A program made the position numbers and the translations under genes. Shown here one piece after another: positions 12,584 to 12,910 of a stretch of DNA of 12,910 nt. The notes under the pieces were generated by a model, which had not been told where the DNA came from, did no database searches, and was given only the letters and a program-made list of their open reading frames with translations. The stretch's first letter is position 1; every line of letters begins with the position of its first letter. Origin of the DNA: Phoronis ovalis (taxonomy: Eukaryota; Phoronida; Phoronidae); NCBI GenBank assembly GCA_028565635.1, contig JAOXYB010041760.1, positions 1-12,910 on the forward strand. Direction: 5' to 3'.

Positions 12584-12910
12584 CTAATGATCATCCAATT
12601 TAGCTGTAAAGCTTTGAGTATACGATGGTAAAGTATTTCTTAGCTTTCTACCAAACATGAGTTCGGTGGGTGACAGTATCTCTGCGCTCGGAAGGGTTGT
12701 CAGGTAATGTAGGAACGCTTCCTCCGTGTTGTGGGATTTCAGCATTAGATTCTTGACCGTGCGAATCATTCGTTCTATGAAACCACGCGAACGAGGGTGG
12801 TGAGGAGATGATGTAATATGCAAAACATCATGCTTCTGCAAGAGCATCTTGAAAGGACTTCCGATGAATTGAGGGCCATTATCAGAAATGATAGTGTGGG
12901 GTAGACCAAA
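12584..12910 (-). pseudogene. Gypsy integrase core, C-terminal half (partial, ends at a premature stop)
   Basis: The frame is open from the right edge for 108 residues and ends at TAG (12586-12584). It begins FGLPHTIISDNGPQF, the second catalytic Asp region, at residue 10. It then has HITSSPHHPRSRGFIER with the catalytic Glu at residue 46. Exactly 35 residues separate them, the classic D-35-E spacing of retroviral-type integrases that insert element DNA into the host genome. The later FGRKLRNTLPS stretch is also typical of Gypsy elements. The first catalytic Asp would lie outside the window. After the TAG the same frame stays open to 12392, so the stop is probably a point mutation inside pol. 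Confidence 0.88.

Larger units (their letters stand above)
11980..12910 (-). mobile_element. 3' part of a decayed Ty3/Gypsy LTR retrotransposon, cut by the right window edge
   Basis: The segment carries, in - strand order, the integrase core, the integrase C-terminal end and the pol tail, each annotated separately. The reading frame is broken by at least one in-frame stop and several frame changes, so this copy cannot make a full pol protein. The rest of pol and the 5' LTR, if present, lie beyond position 12910. Confidence 0.85.

Noticed and set aside
1-12910. A novel multi-gene system, CRISPR array, tRNA or rRNA gene
   Set aside because: There is only one cellular gene; the repeats are irregular and diverged, and no cloverleaf or ribosomal signature was noticed by eye.

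Overview
The window looks like nuclear DNA of an animal. It is AT-rich and holds one gene of at least eleven short exons with ordinary splice sites, AT-rich introns full of diverged repeats, and broken transposable elements. No bacterial-type operon, RNA gene or CRISPR array was seen. The repeat style and the protein fit an invertebrate metazoan, but I cannot name the species or phylum from the sequence.

Positions 1-834 are the 5' flank or an upstream intron, with a small degenerate tandem repeat and no certain exon. Positions 835-9351 on the + strand carry an ACOT9-like mitochondrial acyl-CoA thioesterase. I traced eleven coding exons whose junctions all keep one reading frame and end in a stop codon, giving 426 complete residues plus one split codon at the start. 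This is close to the roughly 440 residues of vertebrate ACOT9. Only the initial exon with the start codon is uncertain. Intron 2 fits a GC-AG intron better than a GT-AG one.

The introns hold several repeats. Intron 4 has a tandem array of a roughly 450-bp AT-rich repeat with AGGTCA-like half-sites, and the same family reappears downstream of the gene (about 9596-10420). Intron 9 has an antisense relic of a hAT-type transposase, with a BED zinc finger carrying a stop in place of a zinc-binding Cys, followed by the hAT N-terminal motifs in shifted frames. A 19-bp inverted repeat pair flanks the last two exons.

The right end (about 10.5-12.9 kb) is a graveyard of Ty3/Gypsy-type LTR retrotransposons on the - strand. 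The 3' end of one pol gene runs off the right edge: an integrase core with intact D-35-E spacing, a duplicated C-terminal end and a tail motif, broken by stops and frameshifts. A second, older relic lies at 10909-11637. It has an RNase H piece fused by deletion to an integrase piece, plus a separate tail. A promoter-like stretch on the opposite strand lies between its pieces and may be a nested LTR.

The only cellular gene is ACOT9. Nothing points to a new multi-gene system; the interest lies in the splice site, the hidden relics and the shared repeat.
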